DNA of 41,297 nt. Source: a virus. Both the position numbers and the translations under genes were made by a program. This document shows positions 22,929-30,839 of this stretch, in pieces. Under the pieces are notes generated by a model. The model made no database searches and was not told where the DNA came from. It saw nothing but the letters and a program-made list of their open reading frames with translations. Numbering within the stretch: position 1 is the stretch's first letter; every line of letters starts with the position of its first letter. The DNA lies in the IMG/VR virus record IMGVR_UViG_3300036785_000873, positions 1 to 41,297 of that record. One strand, 5' to 3'.

Positions 22929-24112
22929 CTTCCCGAGGCTTCAATCCGGACATTCGGATAAAACGGATTCCCGTGCCATCGCCAGGAGTGCCACTTCGGC
23001 AGCAGGACCGTCGCGTGCGGATGACCGATCGCGCCCGCGACATGGATCGCCGCGGTGTCGACGCTGACGACCTCGTCGAGCACCGACATCAGCGCTGCCG
23101 CCGACGCGAAGTCGGCGAGGTCGTGCGTCACGACGCCGAGCGTGTGGGCCTCGTCGGCGCCCTGCTTCTGGACGCTATGGAATTCGACGTCCGAGTATCC
23201 GTGCGAAAGCTTGCCGAGCATCTGTTCGAGCGGAAGTTCGCGCGGGAAGTCGCCGGAATGGGTAATCCGAGTAGACCAGGCGACGCCGACCCGCCGGCGG
23301 TCAGACCGCCCAAGCTGGTCCCGCCAGCTTGCTGCAAGACCCGGATCGACTTGAATGTAAGCCCCTCGCGGGACGTCGCCTGGTTCGATCTCCAGCCAAC
23401 GCATAAGCTGCAGGAACGAGGTAAAATAATCGCAGTCGATGACGCGAGCCGAGTTCGCATAGACCTCGCCGAACTGCATCGCGATGCGTGCAAGCTCCGA
23501 CGGCACGGCCAGGGCGATTTGGGCGCCACACCGCCGGAGCCCCTCGACGAACCGCAACATCATCACGGTATCGCCGAAGCCGTGGTCGTGGACGACGAGG
23601 AGCCGTTTGCCAGTTAACGGCTCCCCGCGCCATGGCACTTTGCCCGCCGCAATCGCCTGCTTCGTATTCGGCCGTATGAACGTCGGCTCACGCTCGCAGA
23701 GTTCGTACTCCTCGAAGCCCTCGCGCCAGCGCCCGAGCGCGAGCAGCATCATCGCCCGGTTGTAGCGCGCGCGCGACGTTGAAACGATCGCGATCGCCTC
23801 GTTGATCTCGGCGAGGGCGAGGACGTCGAGGCCGGCGCGGTGGTTGGCGATCGCGCGATTGAACGCCTCAAGATATGCTGTGACATCGACGACCTCGTCG
23901 CTGACGGTCCGGCGGCCGAGCGGCTGGCCATCGGCAAAGACGAGGATTGATTCTGGTATCGTGCCGCTTGGCGCCTCGACCTCGAAGATCTCGCCGTCGG
24001 CGGTGATGCCGCGCCAACCGTTATCGGTCCGCTCGGTCCCGACGACGGGCTCCAGATCTTCGTCCTCGACGAAGCCGCTCCAGGTCGCGATTTTCTTGGG
24101 CGCGTTCGTCAT
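22925..24112 (-). CDS. TPR-containing glycosyltransferase (heptosyltransferase-like)
   Basis: 395 aa. Residues about 78-140 are TPR-like helices ('ARYNRAMMLLALGRWREGFEEYELCERE'). Then comes 'VPWRGEPLTGKRLLVVHDHGFGDTVMMLRFVEGLRRCGAQIALAVPSELARI', the GT9/GT41-like pattern W.GE.L.GK.LLV..(D/E).G.GD. The C-terminal 'SVLDEVVSVDTAAIHVAGAIGHPHATVLLPKWHSWRW' is the nucleotide-sugar binding end. The first 70 residues are an unrelated small beta domain. It may glycosylate the capsid or another virion protein, since it sits between two capsid genes. Confidence 0.8.
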   Translation of the reverse strand: MTNAPKKIATWSGFVEDEDLEPVVGTERTDNGWRGITADGEIFEVEAPSGTIPESILVFADGQPLGRRTVSDEVVDVTAYLEAFNRAIANHRAGLDVLALAEINEAIAIVSTSRARYNRAMMLLALGRWREGFEEYELCEREPTFIRPNTKQAIAAGKVPWRGEPLTGKRLLVVHDHGFGDTVMMLRFVEGLRRCGAQIALAVPSELARIAMQFGEVYANSARVIDCDYFTSFLQLMRWLEIEPGDVPRGAYIQVDPGLAASWRDQLGRSDRRRVGVAWSTRITHSGDFPRELPLEQMLGKLSHGYSDVEFHSVQKQGADEAHTLGVVTHDLADFASAAALMSVLDEVVSVDTAAIHVAGAIGHPHATVLLPKWHSWRWHGNPFYPNVRIEASGR

Positions 24113-24155
24113 ACCGCGGGAATGATTTAGTTGAACGTGGGCATCTGCGATGCCC

Positions 24156-25244
24156 TTACTTCCAGGTCGGCGTCAACCAAGCGAAGCCGCGCGGGTCACG
24201 CAGCACCCACGAGACCGGCCACCGCGTCTTGATCGCAATGCTATTGGTTTGAAACATCGACTTCTCGGTGCCCATGGTTCCGGCCGGACCAGGCGCCGTA
24301 TCCATCACCAGCGTCCCCGCATTGGCGGTCTCGACCTCGGCTGTCGGTGCTGCCGCGGCGACCAGCGCGCCAGGCGCGATCGCAGCGACGTCGTTGCCCA
24401 TCGCCGGCGTACCGAAAATGATGGGCAATTCCGGTTTGTTGAGGCGCAAACCAATGCCGATCGCTCGTCCGGGCGAAGCGACAATGATGTATGGCCCACT
24501 CCCGCCGACCGTCGCGATCGCGTTGATCAGCGTCGCGATGTCCTCGAAGACTTGCTCGAATCCGTCGGTCGCTGCCGATGGCGTCAATGCAGCGATGCCG
24601 TTCTTGAGGCCGGCCGAGCGCGTCGCGTCCTCCGCATTGGCATCGAAGAACGCGACGTCCATTGCCGCGCCCATGGCCTTGATCAGCGCGTCCTCGACCG
24701 CAGCTTCCGCATTCGACGACTCGATTAGCTCGCGTGTCAACGCCGCGATCGCTGCGAGCTTATGCGGATTCAGCAGCGCCGCCGTCGAGGCAAGCTGACG
24801 CACCGGGATCGGCGCGCCTTCGGCGACGAACGAAGCGTTGCCCGCGCCGGCGACGAAACCGGGGGCCGCAATCTGGCCCGCGCCATCCCAATCGAGGACC
24901 AGCCCGCGTTGGATGATTTGAATCGCCGCCGAGGCCGGAGCGAGCGCTTCGAGCGCGGCGGTGACTCTTTGCGGCGCCAATTCTTTCGCCCAACCGGGGA
25001 CCGTGGTCATGGCTGGCGCGGATGCAGCGCGCTCGATCAGATCGAGGACCTCGTGGTCACCCGGCCAGATCTCGGTCGCGACCTGCGCCGGCGTCGTCCT
25101 GCGGATCGAAGCAATGGCGGAGGCAACGATGAAACGCCGGAAACTATTCCCAGGAGGCGTCGGTTCGCTGCGCCGGAAAACTGGCGCATCGGTCGGGAAA
25201 GGACGGCCGGCGCTCGTTAGATTTCTGATGTCAGCCATGACCAT
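24156..25244 (-). CDS. Second HK97-fold capsid protein (paralogue)
   Basis: 362 aa from ATG 25244 (GAGGA seven bases upstream); an ATG at 25238 is also possible. It aligns with the capsid at 17101: 'AASAPAMTTVPGWAKEL' vs 'AASAPAMTNVAGWAQEL', 'VAEGAPIPVRQ' vs 'VGEGQAIPVRQ', 'IAALTRELIE' vs 'ISTWTREMGD', and 'SMFQTNSIAIKTRWPVSWVLRDPRGFAWLTPTW' vs the other C-terminus. It lacks a protease and a long delta region. It could be a minor capsid protein, an alternative capsid or a decoration/penton variant. The fold call is firm, the role is not. Confidence 0.8.
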   Translation of the reverse strand: MVMADIRNLTSAGRPFPTDAPVFRRSEPTPPGNSFRRFIVASAIASIRRTTPAQVATEIWPGDHEVLDLIERAASAPAMTTVPGWAKELAPQRVTAALEALAPASAAIQIIQRGLVLDWDGAGQIAAPGFVAGAGNASFVAEGAPIPVRQLASTAALLNPHKLAAIAALTRELIESSNAEAAVEDALIKAMGAAMDVAFFDANAEDATRSAGLKNGIAALTPSAATDGFEQVFEDIATLINAIATVGGSGPYIIVASPGRAIGIGLRLNKPELPIIFGTPAMGNDVAAIAPGALVAAAAPTAEVETANAGTLVMDTAPGPAGTMGTEKSMFQTNSIAIKTRWPVSWVLRDPRGFAWLTPTWK

Positions 25245-25246
25245 GA

Positions 25247-25813
25247 TCAGTTCCTCATGTAGGCAAGCCAGGTCCCGGCAACATGACAGATCGGCCATCC
25301 CTCACCGGCGAGACGATCAAGGACCTCGGTGACTTCAACCCCTTCGTTGCCAAAATCGTGCCAGACGCAGATGCCGCCCGGTCGCAGGAGTTCGCGCGCG
25401 ATGCGGCTATCGTGCTCCGCCCCGATCGCGCTGTGGTCGCCATCGATGAAGACCGCATCGACGGGCTCGAGGTCGTAAGCTTCAAGCGTCGTCGACTCGC
25501 CCAGGAGGAGCCTGAATCTTGGATCACTGGCTGCATATCTCCCAGGTACGACGGGGACCTCGTCCTGCTGACACGCCAGACGCGTCGGCCGTCCCCACGG
25601 AATATCGATGCCGATGTAAAGCTCGATCGACGGCACCGCATTCAGGATCGCGCGCGCCGTCTTGCCCTGATTGACCCCGAACTCAAGGACAACGCGCGGC
25701 TTAACCGACGCGATCAGTTCGACGACAATCGCGCTCTCGTTCGCGCCAAGATAATCGTTGCCGAGCGTCCCGGTATTGCTGGGTCCGCGAAGTACAAAGG
25801 TTTCTTCTTTCAT
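25247..25813 (-). CDS. Class I SAM-dependent methyltransferase
   Basis: 188 aa from ATG 25813, overlapping the upstream stop (ATGA). Motif I 'VVLEFGVNQGKTARAIL' (SAM-binding), 'YIGIDIPWG' (acidic motif II) and 'DAVFIDGDHSAIGAEHDSRIARELLRPGGICVWHDF' place it in the Methyltransf_24-type small-molecule/sugar methyltransferases. With the glycosyltransferase two genes on, it may finish a surface glycan. Substrate unknown. Confidence 0.8.
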   Translation of the reverse strand: MKEETFVLRGPSNTGTLGNDYLGANESAIVVELIASVKPRVVLEFGVNQGKTARAILNAVPSIELYIGIDIPWGRPTRLACQQDEVPVVPGRYAASDPRFRLLLGESTTLEAYDLEPVDAVFIDGDHSAIGAEHDSRIARELLRPGGICVWHDFGNEGVEVTEVLDRLAGEGWPICHVAGTWLAYMRN

Positions 25814-26019
25814 GACGCCAGGCGCCGCCACTTGTCGCCGGGCCGCATTTTCAAGATCCACGGGAAGGCACGCTCAAGTTCACGCAGGCCGCGGCGATTA
25901 TGCGAAGCCGTTATCGTGACGCTGAAACGGTCCTCCGAATAGGCGACCTCGCGCGACAAAACGATCTCGGGCTCGCCCTTACGTTTTCGTCGGCCGGTGT
26001 GTGATGACGAAGTTGCCAT
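25810..26019 (-). CDS. Small basic protein (69 aa)
   Basis: ATG 26019 after GGAGGCGACGGACG; it overlaps the preceding gene by 41 bases. MATSSSHTGRRKRKGEPEIV... ends in LKMRPGDKWRRLAS, with 'SVTITASHNRRGLRELERAFPWI' between. Unknown function; coupled to the methyltransferase. Confidence 0.55.
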   Translation of the reverse strand: MATSSSHTGRRKRKGEPEIVLSREVAYSEDRFSVTITASHNRRGLRELERAFPWILKMRPGDKWRRLAS

Positions 26020-26167
26020 CGTCCGTCGCCTCCATGTAGAACGGCGGGCGATCGATCCTGCCGTTGACGATCAATCGCTTCGTCGTCCCGTCCTTCATGC
26101 CGATCTGAATGACGGCCAGCCCGTCCGGATTGGGCGGATTGACGGTGATGTCGAGACGCTCTTTCAT
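25979..26167 (-). CDS. Small protein (62 aa)
   Basis: ATG 26167 lies five bases after the terminase stop. MKERLDITVNPPNPDGLAVI ... FVITHRPTKT is a compact beta-rich protein. No recognised family. Confidence 0.55.
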   Translation of the reverse strand: MKERLDITVNPPNPDGLAVIQIGMKDGTTKRLIVNGRIDRPPFYMEATDDGNFVITHRPTKT

Positions 26168-26172
26168 CGCGT

Positions 26173-27846
26173 CTACCCTATCATGGCCCGGACATCAAAC
26201 GCAGGCGGCTCCGCGACGCGCGTCAGCGAGAACGCCATGGCAAGCGCCACAAGTCCGTCAATCCTACCGATCGATTTGGCCTTATCGAGCTTGCGCCCAC
26301 CTGCAGGATCGCGCGTCACGACCGCGTTGTAGGCGTTCCAGGTCAAGACGGGATGGCCACCGTGACGCAGCCGATGCTTGACGACCATGCGCTCCAGTAT
26401 GTCAACCGCCGGGCTCATGTCCTTCGTCCCCTGACCGTGCTCCTTGAGCGGGAGCAAGCAGCCGATCGTATCAAGCTCGCGCTTCAAATCAGCGATGCGC
26501 CAGCGGTCGAACGCTAAGCTCGTGATGCGATACTGCCCGGTTAGCTCCGCGATCTTTAGCGCAATCACCCGCGGGTCTGTCGCGTCGCCGATCGGCTCGA
26601 TCAGCCCCTCGTTGACCCAGACTTCGTACGGGACCTTGTCCTCCTGCGCCCGCGCGCGCACATCGCCCGGCAACCAGTAATACGGCCGCACATGAAAGTC
26701 GCCGTCCTTGTCTTCGTGCATCAGAATGAGCGCAGACAAGTCGCGCGTAAAGCCTAGATCGAGCGCTGCATGACACGTCGCGCCAAGCGGGATCTCGACC
26801 TTGTCGCCGCACGCCGTCCACTCCGAGCGCTCGATGAAACGCGTCTCCGCCGCGACGCGCTGATTCAGGATTAGGTTGCGGAAGCTGGCTTCCTGCGTCG
26901 GCATACGTTGCGCTTGCTTTGCTAAGCGCTCGACGTCCTCCAGCGAGCGAAAATCCCCAAGCGCTGGATTGGCCATGCGCCACGTCTCCAGCGCCCAGGG
27001 GTCAGCATCGTCGGGGGCACAATGAAGCTTGAGATAAAATGTCGGATCGGAAATGTCGCCGGCGTTGACGCGCTTGCCGTAGTCGATCAGCCGCGACATC
27101 GGGGCGTGATCGTCGGCGGCCTGCGTGCTGATAACCAGCATGAGCGGGTTCTTGCGCGCGCCCATCGCAGAGTCCATCGCATCGTAAAGCGCGCGATCGC
27201 CGGTCTGTCCTAATTCGTCGTACACGCACATAGATGGGCTGAGTCCCATTTTCGTTTTTGCTTCACGGCTCAGCGCAGCGTAGATCGAACCGGTCTCCAA
27301 ATCCTCGATCGTCTTGTGCAGTCTGCTCGTTACGAGTCGATATGCAATCAGCGGCTGACGCTCGATCATCGCCGCCATCTCGGCGAAAATCTTGGCGGCT
27401 TGAAAGCGATCGTTGGCGCAACTGTAGACCTCGCCGCGCTCCTCGGCCTCGGGGCCGCACAAGTGGCACAGCGCTAGCGCCGCAGCGATCTCGGTCTTGC
27501 CGTTCTTTCTTCCGAGAGAAAATACGGCGGTCCGAATCGGGCGAATACCCTGTGCGTTCTCCTGGTATATCCTATTGATGAACTCGCACTGCCAGTCGCG
27601 CAACACCAGCAACTTGCCGGTGTCCGTGCCTGAAGTCACCCGCAACGTCTCGCAAAAGACGATGACCTTTCGCGCCCGCGAAAGACCTGGTTTATTCCAC
27701 GGAAGATCGTTGGCTTCCTCCGGCCGAAAGCGCCGGTGCCTTGACGTCGTCAGCGCAATCCGCGGCGGAAGCATGCGCCCCAGTATCGCCTCGTCAGCAG
27801 CACGCATGACCTTGCTGCGATACGTACCACGCAAAGAATCAGTCAT
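26173..27846 (-). CDS. Terminase large subunit (HK97/Terminase_1 type)
   Basis: 557 aa, full length for the family. ATPase: Walker A SLGRKNGKTE (110-119) and Walker B 'MCVYDELG' (about 217). C-terminal nuclease: 'ALDLGFTRDLSALILM' and 'GRIDGLVALAMAF' supply the acidic metal ligands. It powers DNA packaging through the portal and cuts genome ends. ATG 27846 overlaps the stop of the preceding 59-aa gene. Confidence 0.95.
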   Translation of the reverse strand: MTDSLRGTYRSKVMRAADEAILGRMLPPRIALTTSRHRRFRPEEANDLPWNKPGLSRARKVIVFCETLRVTSGTDTGKLLVLRDWQCEFINRIYQENAQGIRPIRTAVFSLGRKNGKTEIAAALALCHLCGPEAEERGEVYSCANDRFQAAKIFAEMAAMIERQPLIAYRLVTSRLHKTIEDLETGSIYAALSREAKTKMGLSPSMCVYDELGQTGDRALYDAMDSAMGARKNPLMLVISTQAADDHAPMSRLIDYGKRVNAGDISDPTFYLKLHCAPDDADPWALETWRMANPALGDFRSLEDVERLAKQAQRMPTQEASFRNLILNQRVAAETRFIERSEWTACGDKVEIPLGATCHAALDLGFTRDLSALILMHEDKDGDFHVRPYYWLPGDVRARAQEDKVPYEVWVNEGLIEPIGDATDPRVIALKIAELTGQYRITSLAFDRWRIADLKRELDTIGCLLPLKEHGQGTKDMSPAVDILERMVVKHRLRHGGHPVLTWNAYNAVVTRDPAGGRKLDKAKSIGRIDGLVALAMAFSLTRVAEPPAFDVRAMIG

Positions 27847-28022
27847 CTAACCCTCGGCGGAAATTGGTCCTTGATCCGATCCCACAGAGAGACGCGGACA
27901 TACATCATCGAAATTCCCATCAACACGTCTTCTGTCCCAAGCGCAGCAAGTACATCCTTGGGAACGTCGGCATGCGCCTGACTGTCGTCGTCAGGCACAA
28001 CTACTACTCTGTAACCAAACAC
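27843..28022 (-). CDS. 59-aa protein with a GTG start
   Basis: GTG 28022 is preceded by a perfect AGGAGG (CCAGGAGGTCAGG). It encodes MFGYRVVVVPDDDSQAHADV PKDVLAALG ... DRIKDQFPPRVR and its stop overlaps the terminase ATG (ATGA). Strong ribosome site and coupling make it real. Function unknown. Confidence 0.75.
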   Translation of the reverse strand: MFGYRVVVVPDDDSQAHADVPKDVLAALGTEDVLMGISMMYVRVSLWDRIKDQFPPRVR

Positions 28023-28041
28023 CCTGACCTCCTGGTGCTCG

Positions 28042-28254
28042 TCAGCGCGCTTGCTCGTCGGTCAGCAGCCGAAACGCGTCGAGGATGGCACGGACGTGGT
28101 TGCCGGTGGCGCCGCAATAGCCGAAATAGGCGTCAGGCACAGCAATGTCCCACGACTTGATGCACTGCCAGACGGCTTCAAATTCCAGCGTGGCAAGCAT
28201 CTCAGGCGTAGGATCAGGCCAAGGATTGCTGAATTTTTTTGCCGTGAGCGCCAT
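28042..28254 (-). CDS. Small conserved-type protein upstream of terminase (70 aa)
   Basis: MALTAKKFSNPWPDPTPEMLATLEFEAVWQCIKSWDIAVPDAYFGYCGATGNHVRAILDAF... I recall the 'IWQCIK.WDINVP..Y.GYCGATGNHV' pattern from small phage proteins, with no known activity. It occupies the usual small-terminase position but lacks a visible HTH, so I do not call it TerS. No clear ribosome site. Confidence 0.65.
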   Translation of the reverse strand: MALTAKKFSNPWPDPTPEMLATLEFEAVWQCIKSWDIAVPDAYFGYCGATGNHVRAILDAFRLLTDEQAR

Positions 28255-28528
28255 TGGTCTGTTGCTTCGATTTCGTCAGAGATTCCAGCAGTTTCCGGCA
28301 AGCTATGCAACCAACAGGCGAACGCTGTCGGGCGCTGGATTGTGGCTTTTTTGCGGAGATTTTTTGTGGCTGAAAAATCAACGATTTCAAATTGTTAGCA
28401 AATTCGGTCGTCGGGCGCGCCGCGGACAAGAGCACGCATTGGTTGAAAATCGATGCCCCCCCGCGCCCGTCGATGAGGATGGGCAGAGCATGGGGGTGGT
28501 GAGGCTCCAAGCATTCTTGACCGGTCAC
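28255..28528 (-). other. Gap between HNH gene and 70-aa gene, possible cos/packaging region
   Basis: 274 bp without a convincing gene. It includes several T-rich runs and a C-run (gatgcccccccgcgcc near 28450). A GTG-started open frame (28214-28528) is present but of low-complexity composition. HK97-type phages often place cos near the HNH and terminase genes, so this is where an end would be looked for; nothing here identifies it. Confidence 0.25.
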
Positions 28529-28912
28529 TCAGTGCGAAGCGGAAGTGAGGCATTGTTTGGTGCCCCTGCCCCTCCCCGCCGGCTGTCGCGTCAGCGTTGC
28601 TGGTTCTTCGATTGGCCATCCATCGGCGCCGAACTGGACGCGTTCATGACCATGGTGCTCAAGGTACTGCTTGTCGCTGTTGTGGCACTGGAAGCAGAGG
28701 CTCTGCAGCGGGCCGTACAGGAAGGCCCACCAGTCACCCTTATGCGGCGTGATGTGATCAGCGACGGTAGCTGCTACAGCCAAGCCACGTTTGGCACACA
28801 TACGACAAACAGGTTCGTCCATCAGGTGACGTCTGCGTCTACGCCTCCAGCGTTCGAGCTTATACCAATCGAGTGGGTTGTCGTTCCACGGTGCTATGCG
28901 GCGTGGTGGCAT
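28529..28912 (-). CDS. HNH endonuclease
   Basis: 127 aa. 'EPVCRMCAKRG' and 'LCFQCHNSDKQ' supply a four-Cys zinc site, and between them 'TVADHITPHKGDWW' gives the DH of the HNH fold, with the final His/Asn in CHNSDK. Small HNH proteins beside terminase assist packaging cleavage in HK97-like phages. The N-terminus has a long basic run (WRRRRRRH). ATG 28912. Confidence 0.85.
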   Translation of the reverse strand: MPPRRIAPWNDNPLDWYKLERWRRRRRRHLMDEPVCRMCAKRGLAVAATVADHITPHKGDWWAFLYGPLQSLCFQCHNSDKQYLEHHGHERVQFGADGWPIEEPATLTRQPAGRGRGTKQCLTSASH

Positions 28913-28930
28913 GGGTAGTAGTGCCTTGAT

Positions 28931-29137
28931 CTAGCCTAGATGCCGTCTAGCGTAATGGCGTTGGTTGCGTGGTAGTTCCTTGCTGGTACGCCACACCACA
29001 TGGCGGAGGTGGTGACTGATGCTGTGCAGCAGGCTTTCGTTGACGCCGGACCAAAGCTGTTGGCGCAGTGCGCAGAAGTCTTCCCATGCACGATGTGCGT
29101 GGCGATGTGCATGAGCAATGTTGTCTTTGTCTGGCAT
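28931..29137 (-). CDS. Possible small His-rich protein (68 aa)
   Basis: ATG 29137, no clear ribosome site. MPDKDNIAHAHRHAHRAWED FCALRQQLWSGVNESLLHSI ... RHYARRHLG: amphipathic helices, His/Arg-rich. It lies directly before the HNH gene. Real coding is likely but not proven. Confidence 0.45.
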   Translation of the reverse strand: MPDKDNIAHAHRHAHRAWEDFCALRQQLWSGVNESLLHSISHHLRHVVWRTSKELPRNQRHYARRHLG

Positions 29138-29673
29138 GGGGGGTGAGCGCGAGGGGCAAGGGCTGCCGGGCCGGGATTGGGTGGATCAAGGGGGGCTTGA
29201 TGACGGGACCAAATCCCGACTTTGCCGATGGACCTCGCGCTCATTTTCCGACGGCGTGGTAGCGCGTCGGAAACTCAGGCATAACCGTAAAATCACGGAT
29301 TTCGACAAAACCATGTGATGTTTTTCGAAATGATCCGCGGACTGGGATGTGTTTTTTGCCGATCACGACGAACGCGATTCCGCGTCGCCATGGAGTCGTT
29401 CTTCGGACGTGACGACCAGAAACTTTGAAAATGAGAAGAGGCGGAGACATCAGACAGCCCAAAACCAAAGTGGTGCAGGTTTTGTGGGCAAGCCCAATTC
29501 GCGATTGAGTGATTGATCGAAAGCGAGACGCACAGCGTTCCAGTTGATATCTCGGTAACCATCCTGGAAAGAAATCGGCATTTCGAACGGTCTCCGCGCG
29601 AGGACTCTCGATCGACCGAATCGAAAATCCAACAAAATTAGACGCTTAGGCTTCGCTACTACAACAAACGCAT
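29138..29673 (-). other. Gene-poor region between NusG paralogue and late genes
   Basis: About 540 bp. One short candidate gene (29450-29581) is listed separately. Otherwise open frames are short and of atypical composition. It is slightly less GC-rich than the flanks. Being at the boundary of early and late genes it is a likely place for a late promoter or an antiterminator loading site; a weak match TTGCAC-N17-TAGTAG occurs over the NusG stop. No confident promoter was found. Confidence 0.35.
29450..29581 (-). CDS. Possible 43-aa peptide
   Basis: ATG 29581 is preceded by GGAGACCGTTCGAA. MPISFQDGYRDINWNAVRLA FDQSLNRELG then LPTKPAPLWFWAV. The ribosome site and balanced composition favour coding, but there is no coupling or homology that I recognise. 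Confidence 0.35.
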   Translation of the reverse strand: MPISFQDGYRDINWNAVRLAFDQSLNRELGLPTKPAPLWFWAV

Positions 29674-30174
29674 TTACAGTGCAACGACCTGTTGGGTCGC
29701 GGGCGTGACGTCGGCGATAGCGAGATCGAGCTTAACCTTGCGGCCGAGGAGGTCCATCAGGACAGCGACGCGATCGTGCGCCGACATGCCTTCGAACAGT
29801 GCGACGTGGCCGCGGAACGAGCCTTTGGCGATCATGAGGCGATCGCCGCGGCTATATTGGTTTGGGGCTTTCGGCAATTTGACGATGCCGTTGACTTCGC
29901 GTGAGCGGATTTTGTTGAGTTCTTCGTCGCGTATTCGGGCTGGTGTGCCGCTAGACATGATGAGATTCTGGATTGCGATGGTTGAGTTAATGACATGCCA
30001 CTGGTCGACGATGCGGATGAAGATATAGCTCGGAAACAGCGGTACGGTTCTTTCTTTGCGCAGGCGCTTGATGCGGATGCGGGGCAGGTAGATATCGAAA
30101 CCGGCGCGATCGAGGAAGTACGCGGCGTAGGTTTCTCGCTGACTTTCCGTTTGGGCGATACCCCAAAATGGCAT
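29674..30174 (-). CDS. NusG/RfaH-like transcription antitermination protein
   Basis: 166 aa from ATG 30174 (MPFWGIAQTESQRETYAAYF). N-terminal NGN domain: 'GFDIYLPRIRIKRLRKERTVPLFPSYIFIRI', then 'STIAIQNLIMSSGTPARIRDEELNKI'. C-terminal KOW: 'SRGDRLMIAKGSFRGHVALFEGMSAHDRVAVLMDLLGRKVKLDLAIADV'. NusG paralogues bind RNA polymerase and suppress pausing and termination. As the last gene before the late region it likely licenses late transcription through terminators such as the one at 3590-3629. An earlier start (30204) would overlap the upstream gene. Confidence 0.88.
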   Translation of the reverse strand: MPFWGIAQTESQRETYAAYFLDRAGFDIYLPRIRIKRLRKERTVPLFPSYIFIRIVDQWHVINSTIAIQNLIMSSGTPARIRDEELNKIRSREVNGIVKLPKAPNQYSRGDRLMIAKGSFRGHVALFEGMSAHDRVAVLMDLLGRKVKLDLAIADVTPATQQVVAL

Positions 30175-30175
30175 G

Positions 30176-30367
30176 CTATTGCCCGAGGAGCCGTTCGAGG
30201 ACATCGATGGCGATGATGATTACCGCAACAAGGCCTAGTAGCACAAGGCTGAATCGCCACCAGGGCTGCCTTGGGGGGGCTGGGGTTCGCATATGGCGAT
30301 CGAAAAGCTCGTCCATCCGTTTTTTGTAATTGTCGAAGATATTATTGAGTTGCTGGCGATGATTCAT
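30176..30367 (-). CDS. Small membrane protein (63 aa)
   Basis: MNHRQQLNNIFDNYKKRMDE..., then a C-terminal transmembrane segment 'FSLVLLGLVAVIIIAIDVL' (about 40-58). The N-terminal helix is cytoplasmic and charged. ATG 30367 overlaps the preceding stop. Function unknown. Confidence 0.65.
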   Translation of the reverse strand: MNHRQQLNNIFDNYKKRMDELFDRHMRTPAPPRQPWWRFSLVLLGLVAVIIIAIDVLERLLGQ

Positions 30368-30573
30368 GCGGCTGCCTCGACGGTGACTGTAACGCGCTGA
30401 CCGACCTTCAGGGTTGGTTCATCGAAGCCGACGGCCCATGATTCCTGAGAGCCTTCGAACAGGACGAACCATCCGAGGTCTTGCCGCTCGACCTTGATTT
30501 CGTCGCCCTCCTTGTGTGCGCGCACGGCGCTTGATTTGCGTTCTATCTTGATGATGCGGCTGAGAAATTTCAT
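30364..30573 (-). CDS. Small beta-rich protein (69 aa)
   Basis: MKFLSRIIKIERKSSAVRAH... with 'QDLGWFVLFEGSQESWAVGFDEPTLKVGQRVTVTVEAAA'. ATGA overlaps on both sides. Unknown function. Confidence 0.6.
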   Translation of the reverse strand: MKFLSRIIKIERKSSAVRAHKEGDEIKVERQDLGWFVLFEGSQESWAVGFDEPTLKVGQRVTVTVEAAA

Positions 30574-30839
30574 GAGGATAGCTGCCAGATTTTTTCCAGG
30601 CGTTCGCTCATTGAGCCTTTGCCTGCGTCGCCGGCGGTTGCGATTTCTGCCAGGCCGTGGATTTGGCTGAGAGCGTGGACCAGGTTGTCGCGCTCCCGGA
30701 TGATATCGAGGACGACGCGGTGCAGGTACTCGGCCTGCTCGCGGTTAAGGACCATGACGGTTGTTTTCTCGCCATCATTTCGGCTTTCCCAATCGAGTTG
30801 CCTTTTGATGTGGGCGAGGACGTCGGCGATGGTGGTCAT
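30570..30839 (-). CDS. Small helical protein (89 aa)
   Basis: MTTIADVLAHIKRQLDWESR..., helical throughout, with 'NREQAEYLHRVVLDIIRERDNLVHALSQIHGL'. Coupled by ATGA overlaps to both neighbours. Unknown function. Confidence 0.6.
   Translation of the reverse strand: MTTIADVLAHIKRQLDWESRNDGEKTTVMVLNREQAEYLHRVVLDIIRERDNLVHALSQIHGLAEIATAGDAGKGSMSERLEKIWQLSS

Noticed and set aside
28214-28528. 104-aa GTG-started gene between HNH and terminase
   Set aside because: It overlaps the better-supported 70-aa gene in another frame and has no ribosome site or protein-like pattern.
29241-29562. 75- and 89-aa frames in the gene-poor region
   Set aside because: Atypical composition, no ribosome sites, mutually overlapping frames; only the 43-aa candidate nearby has a start signal.
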